Shown: positions 12,101 through 23,000 of the stretch, piece after piece
Layout of the letters: every line of letters begins with the position of its first letter
How positions within the stretch are numbered: the stretch's first letter is position 1
DNA from: Drosophila miranda
Taxonomy: Eukaryota; Arthropoda; Insecta; Diptera; Drosophilidae
Length of the DNA: 64,000 nt
Direction of reading: 5' to 3'
Assembly (NCBI RefSeq): GCF_003369915.1
Contig: NC_046674.1
Coordinates: forward strand, 24,431,657-24,495,656
Notes under the pieces: generated by a model
What the model was told of the DNA's origin: nothing
What the model saw: only the letters and a program-made list of their open reading frames with translations
Databases searched by the model: none
Translations under genes and position numbers: made by a program

Positions 12101-15100
12101 CTGATTAGCCCGAAAGATTGTATCCAAATTGGCCAAGTGCGCGTTTCCGACCAGCTTGCACCGTTTTGGTTAGCTGAGAAGTCGGCTGGCTTGTTATGGA
12201 CGTCCCAATGGGAATGGAGGAAACGAAACACACTCTAAATGAAAGCCGATTTCCCTGCTTAGACTCGACGTAGGGGTCAACCAACTCCGCACCTAATGGA
12301 TCGTTCCAATGTGGAATGGGTACGAGTATTCATAAAAGCGTTTTTCCCCCCTTTTGTAATCTTTCCTGTGCAACTTGGGAAGTTGGATTCGAACTCAAGG
12401 GATATCTTTATCTGATCTTTATTTTAAGACAAAGATTCTACAATTTCGTGATACTAATCTTTCCCTGTTCCTCCCGCCCATCGAAAAAAAGAACCTCATG
12501 TATTCCAAGGAAAAAAAGCGACGAGTCCGGATCATTCTCAGCATTGTGACGGCTGTCATCGCCGTTGCTCTGCTGGCCACCGCCCTCGTGTTTATCCTTA
12601 AGGCGGACGACGACAATGGCAGCAGCTCGGACAACTCTGGCAGCAATGGAATAGACCTGGAGGATGTGCTAAGCGGTCAATTATACGCCAAACGCTTCAA
12701 CGGCAGCTGGAGCAATGACAACAGTGTGCTCTACAAGGATAATGCGGTAAGTGGGAATAACAAGGATAGCGATTCCACAACACCTACATGGATTACTCCA
12801 CATCGCAGTCCATCATGGAGTACGATGTCAAGACGGGAGTTCGCACGGCGCTGCTCCACAATGCGGCGCACTATGTGCTGTACGAGAAGTCCGCGGACGG
12901 GGAACTTCTGCTGCTGGCCAAGAACTACAAGAAGAACTTCCGGTACAGCTTCCTGGCCGAGTACGATATCTACAACTTCAGCACGAGCCTGATCCAGCCG
13001 CTGACCATTCAGAACCAACAGCTCTATCTGAGCATGGTCCAGTGGGCGCCGGTGGGCAATGCCCTCATCATCAACTACGACCGCAATCTGTACTACAAGA
13101 AGAGCGCCCTGGAGCCGGAGATAGTCATCACCAGCGACGAGCAGGCCGGCATCCTCAACGGCATTCCGGACTGGGTCTACGAGGAGGAGGTCTTCAGCTC
13201 CAATGTGGCCACCTGGTTCAATCCCTCGGGCACTCAGCTAGCCTTCATTAAGTTCGATGACTCGTCGACGCATCTGATCAATTTCCCCTACTACGGCGAT
13301 GCTGGGGATCTCCGCTACCAGTATCCCCTGCACCAGGTGATTGCCTATCCCAAGGCGGGCTCCTCGAATCCCCGTGTCGAGCTGGTCATGGTCGATCTCC
13401 AGCGTGCGGTGTCCGGTGGGGATTTCATCACCACCATGCCCGTCCCGCCGGCTCTCAACACGGAAACGGATTACATTGTCACTGTCGTCAGCTGGGTGGA
13501 CGATGCACACGTCCTCTCCATCTGGATGAATCGCATTCAGAATGCCGCCTATGTGGTAACCTTCGATGGACTTAATCGGAAAGTGGTAAGTGCCTCCCAG
13601 GGCCGGTTCTGCTCCCCCAACTGTAGCGTATTGTCCCTCGTAGATCTACAGCACGGAATCCAAAACTGGCTGGGTAGATCTTTACACGGCTCCCTTCCGG
13701 AACCGCAATGGATCCCGACTGGCCGTCGTCCTGCCCCACAACAACTACAAGCATCTGCAGCTGCTCAGCTCCAGTGTCAGCAGCGCGGAGCAGCAGCAGC
13801 TGGAGCCGCTGACCGAGGGAAAGTACGTGGTGGACAGCATCCTCCACTGGGACGCCACCAACGATGTGATCTTCTACACGGCCAACACGGAGGAGCACCC
13901 AGAGCAGCTGCATCTGTATGCCATCAGGGCCCAGGCCAAGCAGAACGCCAAGTGCTTGACCTGCAAGCTCATCAAATCGGGTGATGTGGAACAGACCTAC
14001 TTCTCGGCGACGTTCAATGACAATAACCATATGGTGATCACCTCGCTGGGACCTGGCATTCCCACCACCCACCTCTACGAATGGAAATATGTGGACTGTT
14101 AGTATAGATTGTGTCCTCCCGTTCCTCCAATGAAATAGGATTCACATCCCCTAACATTTTCGATTGTTCTGTACCTACAGCTCAGGTTGTCGTCACGAAT
14201 GTGCTCGACTGGGAGACAAATGAGGCACTGCGGGCCAAGCTGAGGGGCGTGGCCCTGCCCACGCACAAGATTCTGACGGTGAACATTGACGGAGGCTTCC
14301 AGGCCAAGGTTCTCCTCCAGCTGCCACCCAATTTGGATACCAGCGGCAACACCAAATACCCCATGCTGGTGGATGTCTATGGGGGACCCGACTCGTATTC
14401 CGTAAGTTCAAATGACTGCAGCCACAGCCACTACTCGTAAGTTACTCTATGAATTGTGCTGCTTAGGTAACCAACAAATGGATGCTGGACTGGGGCACAT
14501 ATCTAACCTCGAACCAGTCGGTGATCTATGCCAAGATTGATGGGCGTGGCTCGGGACTGCGCGGCGAGAGTCTGCTGCACGCCATCTACCTGCAGTTGGG
14601 CACTGTAGAGATCAGTGATCAGATCACGGTTACTCAGTAAGTTTTCTCGCAAATAACCCGCTCATCTCTGGCTCACACGTCCCCCCAATCTGCAGGAACC
14701 TCACCGAACTTTACAAATACATTGATCGCGACCATATCGGCATTTGGGGATGGTCATATGGTGGCTATGCCGCCGCCATGGCTTTGGCCAACGATGGTGA
14801 TGAAGTGTTCAAGTGTGCGGCTTCCATAGCTCCGGTCACAGACTGGGCTTACTACGGTGGGTGAACTCTTGGCCTCCATCCATTAGGGACCCCGTCTAAA
14901 AGAAACCCCTCTTCTTTGGCAGATTCCATTTATACGGAGCGTTATATGGCCCTGCCCAATACGAATGAGGTGGGCTATGCCAACTCCAGGCTGAGCACGC
15001 GGGCCCAGAAGTTGAGGGGCAAGAAATATCTGCTCGTCCACGGCACACTCGACGACAATGTGCACTACCAGCAGGCCATGATCCTGGCCAAGAACCTGGA

Positions 15101-15310
15101 GCGTCACGATATACTCTTCAAGCAGATTGTAAGTGGTCCACTCTACACGTAGCTACTCGAATCTCGATTATTGACTATGTATATCCCTTGCAGAGCTATG
15201 CTGATGAGGATCACGGCCTGTCTAATGTGCGCCCGCATTTGTATCATTCATTGGACCGCTTCTTTGGCGAGTGCTTCGCCAGCAGTCGCCTGATGAAGAG
15301 TGCTAAATAA
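6106..15310 (+). CDS. ome: Omega, dipeptidyl-peptidase-4-like type II membrane serine peptidase
   Basis: Exons read by eye: 6106-6153, 8912-9640, 12492-12746, 12809-13585, 13644-14097, 14181-14401, 14467-14636, 14696-14856, 14923-15128, 15194-15310; all phases agree (1045 residues). A short form would start at ATG 12498 (784 residues; human DPP4 has 766). Numbering from that ATG, the membrane anchor is about residues 10-33, a beta-propeller follows with the EEE motif at 208-210 (DWVYEEEVF), and the C-terminal alpha/beta-hydrolase domain carries Ser644 (GWSYGG), Asp721 (HGTLDDN) and His753 (DEDHGL). The triad is intact, so unlike DPP6/DPP10 an active aminodipeptidase removing X-Pro dipeptides is expected. 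The donor at 14098 is GTTAGT, and the intron 12747-12808 is 62 bases. The first two exons are the least certain: the start MSGNDVSV ends at a good GTAAG donor in phase 0, but the acceptor before 8912 has a weak pyrimidine tract. Confidence 0.92.
6779..6810. repeat. (CA)n microsatellite in ome intron 1
   Basis: A CA dinucleotide run with a flanking CAGACAGACA tail lies inside the first ome intron. It is a simple repeat only. Confidence 0.9.
7755..7795. repeat. (GGTCCGT)n heptanucleotide repeat
   Basis: About five GGTCCGT units lie in ome intron 1, the last diverged (AGGTCCGTACGT). No function is seen. Confidence 0.85.
8053..8101. repeat. (GGGCACC)n G-rich repeat in ome intron 1
   Basis: Consecutive GGGCACC units, preceded by a GGTGGGGGG run and followed by GGGGG, give several closely spaced G runs on the plus strand with G-quadruplex potential. 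It lies within ome intron 1. Confidence 0.85.
8912..9640 (+). CDS. ome: ome long-isoform cytoplasmic exon (polyQ and His-rich)
   Basis: This is a 243-codon exon in phase 0, ending in a GTAAGC donor at 9641. It encodes two polyQ stretches from (CAG)n and a Pro/His tract at about 9265-9330 in which His alternates with Pro, Ala or Thr. A stretch of ordinary complexity follows (CKCEHPSIELMGYEEAV), then Gly/Thr-rich sequence and LDDDDLASAGSFGDGMSRFK. It would lie on the cytoplasmic side of the membrane anchor. An in-frame ATG at 9017 is an alternative start if the 6106 exon is not used. The complex blocks between the repeats support real coding; the repeat tracts themselves are likely length-polymorphic. 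Confidence 0.75.
9641..12491 (+). other. Large ome intron between cytoplasmic and anchor exons
   Basis: This 2.85 kb intron starts at GTAAGC and ends in a CCCATCGAAAAAAAG acceptor. It contains no supportable gene; the open frames around 10063-10567 overlap one another on opposite strands. It is the natural place for a second promoter giving the short ome form from ATG 12498, but I see no clear core promoter. A GTCCCC/GTCCACT tandem lies at about 11726-11775. Confidence 0.55.
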
Positions 15311-15351
15311 ACAACGCAAAAATGCCAATATGCAAAAATGCAATAATATAA

Positions 15352-15357
15352 AATAAA
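15352..15357 (+). terminator. ome: Poly(A) signal of ome
   Basis: AATAAA lies 42 bases after the ome stop codon, the first such signal downstream. Cleavage is expected within the following 10-30 bases. Further AATAAA-like hexamers occur in the AT-rich sequence beyond. Confidence 0.7.
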
Positions 15358-17554
15358 GGTAATATACGTATGCTCGTAATAGAAGAGAAGTTATAGGTAT
15401 TTATATCAAATCCTGATTAGCTATGCCCACAACAGAGAGGAACATTTTCCAATGCTAGCAAATGATAAACTAAGCCACAAATTGGTACTTAAAAAGTTAT
15501 TAGATTTCTGCTTGAATTCAAACAAAGTAAAACAGAACAACATTAAACAAAGTAAATAATCCATAGTGTTCAGTATGTTGAAAAAAGGAAAACTTAATGC
15601 AGGTCCAAAAATGTTATAGGATAACTTGGTACAATAATAATGATATTTCCAAATTGAATTTTAAGAAGTTTTAAACCCTATGGACACCAGATCCATGCTA
15701 CATTTACTTATAAATGTAGTGAGTATAGTATAGAGCAAAATGCATTTTTTTTTTGTCTAGCTAGTGCCTGATTATAATGCTTAAAACATAAATATTTAAT
15801 GTAGATATTGCAATTAAAATTATAAAAATTTAAACGTGTATTCAACGAAACTTTTCAGGCGCTCCATTTAATGCTTACCGATTCTAAGTAGGTCAAAATT
15901 TCGCTTGATGAAACTATTGCTGCAAATTGAAAGCCAGAAATAGAAAGTAGTTTGTAACATTTTATAGTTTTTTAATTTGCTACTTGTATAAAAACAATGT
16001 TAAAGAACTTGTACATATTTAAATAAATAGTTGTTTAATGGCTTTTTTTTTAGAAAGAAACATATTGTGTATAGGCAACAGTTAAAAAGGCAAGCAAACA
16101 ATAAACATAAATAAATATATTTAAATGCATTTTTAATGTGGCTCTGCTTGGAATACGGCTGTCCGCAAGGGCTACCAAGGGCTGCTCTCAAGAAATAATA
16201 TACTGACGCAAGTCAACAACCGGAGAAATCCCCACGGTAAATATACTTAAAAACTGATCCAAGTAAGTGTTAGGGACTCCGAATTTGGAAATATTTGAGA
16301 ATCATTAAATAAATAACCAACAAAGGAAGCACACTCTTATAACTATAGTAATTAGTCCTCTTATCTAGAGCATTGATGATCGAAATCCGGGGCGGGGGAT
16401 AATTTAAGCACTCGAACTCTAACAAGAACCGGAACCAGAAGATGGCCTTCTAGTGCTGGACCTTGCAGAACCGTGAAAAGAGCAGAAGGACACACGAAGC
16501 TGGGAGCCGATTCAAACTTTTCTTTGCTTCATTAGAACTTCGAGTTCACTCCCAAATCCTAAATTACCTTTTGCTGTCCATAGAGTTGCACAAAATAACA
16601 GAAATTCAATGACATTTTACTTTCAGTAGAACGGTTCGCTTTATTTCCTTAGCCCCAAAAACCGGGTTACATCAATATTTTTGCCTGGGGATTAGACGCG
16701 CATGTGTCGGTCTATTCCATTTGTAATCCTAAGGGCTCTTTTCTGCCTTAACAGTTTCAAAAAATCGCATTACAATTTTTGGGAAATGGTTTGGTTTTTC
16801 GGTTTTTTGGGTTCATCGGTTTTTCTCTAGATTGAAGTTGATATTCGTATATTACAATTGATTACGTTTCTATACGTTCTGCTGTTTGATCTGCAACTGA
16901 ACCATAAATAATGCACCTTAAACGGTTAATTATAATGTGCAGATAGCTGGATCGAAAGTCGTAAACTAATTTCTATAAATATCGGTATTCGTATGGTACA
17001 AAAATAATCTGTCAATTTTATCAACTATTTAATTGAATGTTTCCATTTCCATTTCGTTCTGTAATTTTTAATTTAATATTTTCAATTGAAAATACTTTCC
17101 TACTTGCCACAGAATATACATATATCTAATATATATATGTACAAGTCTAAAAATGGTATTCATTATATTCTATGTTCTATATTGGATCATAATCATTATA
17201 ATTAGATATATTAGATATAATACGTGTATGTACAGTATATGAATTGGACTTTCCCAAAATGTGTAGGTTTAAGTAGGTTTCTCTAGCGAGAAAAAATGTG
17301 AATCTTAACAAAATAATAAATGTCCGAGTACTTGGTAAGTCTTATAACAGAATAACCTTGTTTTATTGCTGGATTTTTTTCAAAAATTACCGAATTAAAG
17401 CTATGAACAGCGCTAAAACCGATTGCATCTCTCGCCAACACATTTTGGGAGTGGCTTCTAATAGCTAAAACTTATCTAATATTACTTATATCTCTATTAG
17501 CGGTATATACTCGTAGTCGTATAATCTATATATGTATTTATTTTGGGATTTCTT
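15358..17554. other. AT-rich sequence between ome and the 17555-18454 ORF
   Basis: About 2.2 kb of AT-rich DNA with no supportable gene and no repeat beyond short A/T tracts. On the minus strand the part nearest 17554 is presumably 3' UTR of the 299-residue ORF; a TTTATT (AATAAA on the minus strand) lies near 17535. Confidence 0.5.
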
Positions 17555-18454
17555 TTACTGGAGATAAACCTCTTGGACAACTTCATGTTGCTGCTGTTGC
17601 TGCGGATCGTGGAGATCCTCTTGCAATTGCATCTGATGGTGATGCTGCTCTTCGATTACCCCGCCATCGTACTCGATCAACTGATCAGCCTCCGTCTGCT
17701 GATTATGATCGATATTCATCTGCTCCTGCTCCAGCTGGTGATGATCCACCAGCTGATCCTCCTGATGGTAGTGGATGTGATGCGGATGATGAGTGAAAAC
17801 GAGAGGTGGCGGCGTCGTTGGCGTTGCTATGTGCTGGATCGGCTCGTGCATGGCTGTTGTGCTGGTCGATGTCGATGCTGTGGCGGTGGTCGTTGTCTGG
17901 TGGTAAGCTGATTGTTGGTTCCGTACAATATGACCAGCGGCGGTGACACTGGTGACGCTGGCGCGCTGATTGGTTCGCGTCAACGTAACCGTCACCTCAG
18001 AGCCCAAACCGGCAAACGAAACAGCTGGCGTGGATGTGGATGTTCCAGAAGCAGTCGAGGAAGATGCAGTTGCTCCTCCCCCAGCTGCTGCTGCTGCCGC
18101 TGCTCCTGCCGTAGCTCTGGCCTGGAGGATTTTACGAGTGGGCAATTGGGACGTGCTGTGGTTGGAGCCAGCCGATGTGGATGCTGCTCCCGATCCCGTC
18201 TGGGATCCCGACTGGGGCACGTAGTTGATGAGCAGAACACGCTCGCCGCTGGTTGTCTGCGCTGCATGGCCGCGCAGTATGCGACGCTGAAGTGTTCCTG
18301 CGCCAGATGATGCTGTTGCTGCTGTCGATGTTGCTGCTGCTGTCGATGGTGTGTTGCATCTGCTGTTGCTGCTCACTGTTGTTGCCGTAGTTGCCGTCGC
18401 ACTACTGTGCGCCGGCTGCCCACTCCCCCCGCCTCCTCCAGGGCCGCTGGTCAT
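17555..18454 (-). CDS. Unrecognised 299-residue Ser/Thr/Gln/His-rich protein, single exon
   Basis: This is an intact 299-codon frame. The start ATG (MTSGPGGG) is fixed because three in-frame stops in a row (TAATGATGA) lie 9 bases upstream. The N-terminus is Gly/Ser/Thr/Ala-rich. Between the low-complexity parts are blocks of ordinary composition: TLQRRILRGHAAQTTSGERV, LLINYVPQSGS, TRKILQARA, and VTVTLTRTNQRASVTSVTAA with GHIVRNQQSAYHQ. The C-terminal third is acidic and rich in His and Gln, ending EVVQEVYLQ. This composition is typical of a nuclear or transcription-related protein, but I see no known domain. It lies on the same strand as Trl, 1.6 kb beyond the stop of the distal Trl exon, so it is either a separate gene or a downstream cistron on a long Trl transcript. 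Confidence 0.7.
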   Translation of the reverse strand: MTSGPGGGGGSGQPAHSSATATTATTVSSNSRCNTPSTAAATSTAATASSGAGTLQRRILRGHAAQTTSGERVLLINYVPQSGSQTGSGAASTSAGSNHSTSQLPTRKILQARATAGAAAAAAAGGGATASSSTASGTSTSTPAVSFAGLGSEVTVTLTRTNQRASVTSVTAAGHIVRNQQSAYHQTTTTATASTSTSTTAMHEPIQHIATPTTPPPLVFTHHPHHIHYHQEDQLVDHHQLEQEQMNIDHNQQTEADQLIEYDGGVIEEQHHHQMQLQEDLHDPQQQQQHEVVQEVYLQ

Positions 18455-20049
18455 ATCGTTGGATCATCATTACGTATTGTTACCTCCTTTCAAAATGAAA
18501 ACCTTCTTGACCAAAATGTTCTTATTGTTGCCCTGTTGATGATTGTTTCATTGATGGTTGATGTTGTTGATGGATTGATTGATGGCATGAACACAGTTTT
18601 GATACACATAGATATCGATATTGATTCGATTTTGATTTTGATTTGGTTAGATGGTGCGTTATTAACGAGGCAGCGAGAAAGAGAGAAGAAGACAAGATAA
18701 AACGATTCGTTAATGATCTGGTTATGTGTTGTTTTATGAGGAGTTCTTGCGTGGGGTGGGGTGGGGTGGGATTTTGTTCTTGTGGTGTTGGTGCCTTTTG
18801 GTCCTTTGGTCCAATTAGTCACCAATCGTTTGGTATGACTACAGATGCAGTTCAATCAGTAGTTCCTTGTGTCAAACTTAAAAAACAATTAGCGTGCAAG
18901 TTAATTTTCTACTCATGCCCAATGTTACAAATGAACCAAAAAAGAAAGTGTTGAAAATATAAAATATAAAAAAAATATAGATTCGCCAGCACCAAAACAA
19001 ATACTCGAACATAAAAAAATACTTTTTGAAAATTTTGTGTTTGTTTAAACAGTTTTTGGTTTATTTTCTGGTTTTTTTTTCTTGTTTAAATAAAATTAAA
19101 TTTTATTTAAGTATTTAAAAAGACTAAAAATAGGTTTACAAATTCCAGATAGATGGAACATTCTCGTGGCGCTCAAATTTACACAATTAAATCATAATTT
19201 CAGGAGGCACTCCATCTATCTGAACGAGCTCTGGGGGGTTCAAGGATCAAGGGTTCTAAGGTTCAAACAAAAATGTTCAACTATTAAAGTTAGGAAATAT
19301 ATGAATGTATACTACATATATAAAAAAAATTTGTTGGGTTTAAGATTACAATTAGAGCGCATAGTTCTTAACCAGGGAAACGTCAAAGCCAAGGCCTTTT
19401 GATTGGTTGATTGGTTGATTGACACAGACACGATTGGGCCACCGAATTGGGCGAGCTCTTATACAAGCACATTCTCTCTTGAAACGATTATTTAAAAATC
19501 TTTAAGCTATCTATGTAAATACAGTACGAATATTTAACTAAATTGGTTTAAACTTTAAAGCCAAGGTGCTGCTGCTCAGGACAGGCAGAGCTACCGCTAT
19601 CGCTAGCCCTGGCGCTGGCGCTGAGCAGGAGCACCTTATGAAAGAGACACACTACGCAATATTGCAAGTTTTCAGGGGGTTTCAGAGTCTGACTAGCGTA
19701 CCTCTAGCATTGGGACGTGGATCAAACTACGAGTATCCAGAATTAATATAGCAATATGCAGATAACCATATCCGATAACCATAGCGCACTTAAACATAAA
19801 TCTAGCAACGAAACTAAATAGGTATGTGTAGGTAGAGCGAAATCAACAATTAAGGTCATTGAATTGTACAACAAAATGGTAATAGCTAGAGGCTCGTGGT
19901 GTACGGCAAGAGCGGGGACAGACCCGCCCCTGGCCGTCCATCGAGAGCCAGTTTTGACTTTCCCTTCGTTTAGAAATGAACTACGCAAGCAGTTTATATA
20001 CGAGTAGAACAGATTATAATAATAGATTCTACGTTTCGGTCTTGTCCGA
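18455..20049 (-). other. Trl 3' UTR and/or 5' region of the 299-residue ORF
   Basis: This 1.6 kb between the distal Trl stop and the next same-strand ORF has no supportable coding frame. The part near 18960-19140 is very AT-rich with minus-strand AATAAA-type hexamers (TTTATT on plus near 19060 and 19100), where distal Trl transcripts may end. A minus-strand ATATCGATA lies near 18612 and could be part of a promoter for the 299-residue ORF. Confidence 0.45.
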
Positions 20050-23000
20050 TCAGAGCGTCTGTTGGGGTTGTGTTTGCTGTTGTGGTGGCTGCTGCTGTGG
20101 CTGCTGTTGTTGGAAATCAGTCATATTCACCTGATTCAAGTTGCCTATGATCTGATGCCCCTGCAGGGTCTGCACCTGGGCAATCGACATCGGCGCCCCA
20201 CTCTCGCTGCCGTCCGCCGCCTGGGCCACCAGCTGCTGCTGACCGGCCGCCTGTTGCTGCACTGCCGCCGCCTGGGCACTCGTCGTGGCCGTTGTTATAT
20301 TGCCGGACGAGTCTATGATCTGATGATGCTGAAGCTGTTGTTGCACCTGAACCTGCTGCTGCTGCTGCTGTTGCTGCTGCTGCACTTGTCCTCCCGACGA
20401 GGTGGTGGTCACTGTCATTGTCGGTTGCTGCTGCTGCTGCTGTTGTTGTTGTTGCTGCTGCTGTTGCTGCTGCTGTTGTTGCTGCTGTTGCTGCTGCTGC
20501 TGTTGTTGCTGGGCATCGGGATCTTTCTTCACCTGCACACCTTGCAGCGTGTGCAGGGACTGCACCGTCTGTACCTGGGGGACTCCTCCTGCACTCGAGC
20601 TCAGCGCTGCACTCCCACCCGAACCAGAGCCCGATCCCGAACCCGAACCGGAGGTACCGCTGCCCGACTTTTTGCCACTGGATGCTGAAAGGAAGGCAGG
20701 AGGAATAGCAGATGAGAAGATTGGCTTTGCTTTGTGGCTGGAGCTACTGAAAGGCGAATAGTAAAGATTAGGCTATAGATATGGCGGACGACACTACGGG
20801 CTGTCACTGTCTCTGTGTCTCTCTCTGTCTCTCTCTCTCACCTGAGACTACAACAACGCGGCCTTCAAAAGCTACAAGTAGGGGAAAGATGTACGAGTAC
20901 GAGTACGAGTACGAGTATGTGTGTGTAGATGTAGATGTAAGTGTGGATGCGGATGTGGATGAGTGTGACATTAGGGATGTTAGGAATGTTGGATCAGATA
21001 GATCGTGAAACGACTAAACTAAGGTTAAGTGTCAAAAATAGGTTAGTAAAAAGATGCAGAGATTTAAATGCGAAATGGAAACATTTAGTTTAGAAACTTT
21101 TACAAGGGTAAACCAAAAACAAAACAAAAGACATTCAAAAAAATATGAATACACATCGAACACTGAATGGACAATTCTTCAAACTCATTCAAGGTTTATC
21201 GGGTTAGGAAAAGAATAGTTAGGAATCGTGGAAAACAGTATTTTCTTGCACAAAGAACAAAAGCCAATGGAAAAAAACGTAGCATTTCACACAAAAAATG
21301 AAGTCCGTGCCACAGGCAGTGATTAATTTTGTTTGTTATATAAAAAAATATATAATATTTTATTAATTAAACAATTGGTTATATAATAGTTAAAAAGAGC
21401 AGCTTAAACTGATTTCGATCTGCGATTGTAATTGTACAGCTATTCTTTACAACAAATATATTTGCGACACTAATTACAATTATTTAAGTAAATAAAATCG
21501 AGTATTTTTAGAAATTCTACTCTCTTCGCTTCTCTTTATCTCTCTCTATTCAAATATGCAAGAAAATACTGCATACTACTAGTGATTTTCGATTAAGGAA
21601 TGGAATTTTAAAAAGCTTGGAAAAATAAACTTACGCAGTAAAAGAGGGCAAAAAAAATTATACGGGATAAGAAGACAAATCGATCAGATCACGGGGATTT
21701 TTGCTTTTGGTGTTATTTACAAAACGTTTCTGTATGCGTGTACGACTGTACATGTGGATGAGTGTGCGGTGTGTATGTGTGTGGGTAGGTGGAATGATGA
21801 AAGGCGCGACAGGCTGTAGGCAGGAGCCAGGAATCTGGATTCTGATTCTGATTCTGATGCTGATGCAGCTACTGCTACTGCTGCTGCTGCTGCTGCGGCA
21901 TGAACACCTGATCGCCCACAATGTGTATGACGTTCTGCATGCCCTGCTGCGCCTGCTGCTGCGCACCGCCGGCCCCACTGCCACCCTCGTGCTTGATATT
22001 GACGCCCATTATGTGTGTCTGGCCTCCACCCGCCATTGCTGACGTGGACATGTGCTGCTGCGCTGTTTGATGGTGCTGTTGCTGCAGTTGTTGCTGCTGC
22101 TGCTGCTGTTGCTGTTGCGGGGGAAGCACACTCTGCGCCAGGATGGTGGCCGATCCGGCGACTGACGCATCCGATATCACTCTCGTCGGCGTCAGGCCCG
22201 CTTCTGCTTCTCCTTCTCCCACAGTAGTGTCGCCCTCTGTTGTGGTGTTCAGCTCGGCGCTGGTGTATAGTGTCGAATCATTACCGGACTTACTTTTCTT
22301 CTCCTTCTTCACCCCAGGCTTGGCGAAGTGCCGCAGCTCGAGATGGCGCCGCAGGTTCCGCGACTGACGTATGACAGCATAGCAAATGGGGCACGTAGCA
22401 GGTTGTTCCGATTGAGAGCGAGAGCGAGGTTCTGTAAACGGAAACGACCAATATGGCTTTAGACTAAAGACTTTAGTCCCTTCCTGACGGATGCTGCGAC
22501 TTACTTTCTGTCCCGGGCGGGTGTTTGGTCCGCTTGGTCTTTGGCGTGGATGTCGTACCGCTTGAATTACCTCCGGACGTGCCCGTGGTGCCTGTTGCCG
22601 TCGTGATTTCGCCTGTGGCCGCGTTGGCCGACGTTACCGGTATCATGTTGTTCGGATCCATGGTCACAATCGTTTCCACCTTTTGCCCTTCGCTTTTTAT
22701 GATAGGCGTCGACGTGAGCATCTGGCCCTCGGATCCGTTCTCGCCAAGAACTTGCTGCTGTTGCACCACTCCACCGCCGCCGTGGGATGAGGTCGGTGTG
22801 CCTATAATCGTATCCATTCCTTCAACTTTGCTGATTTTCGGAGCCGTAGCTGAAGTGTGGAAAGATTTGATGATGAAATCTCTGAGACTGGGGCTTTGCC
22901 TTGATTACACTTACGTGACATTTTCTTGACCCTGGGTTTCCGTTTCCGTGCCGGCAGGAAGGCCTGAATTACCGCCTGGTCGTGCTTTGCCGCATCCGTG

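Noticed and set aside
12747..12769. 23-base ome intron
   Set aside because: It is too short for the spliceosome; the 62-base alternative ending at 12808 keeps frame and aligns better with DPP4-type sequence.
20062..20761. Poly-Leu and poly-Cys frames on the plus strand
   Set aside because: They are the complement of the Trl polyglutamine exon.
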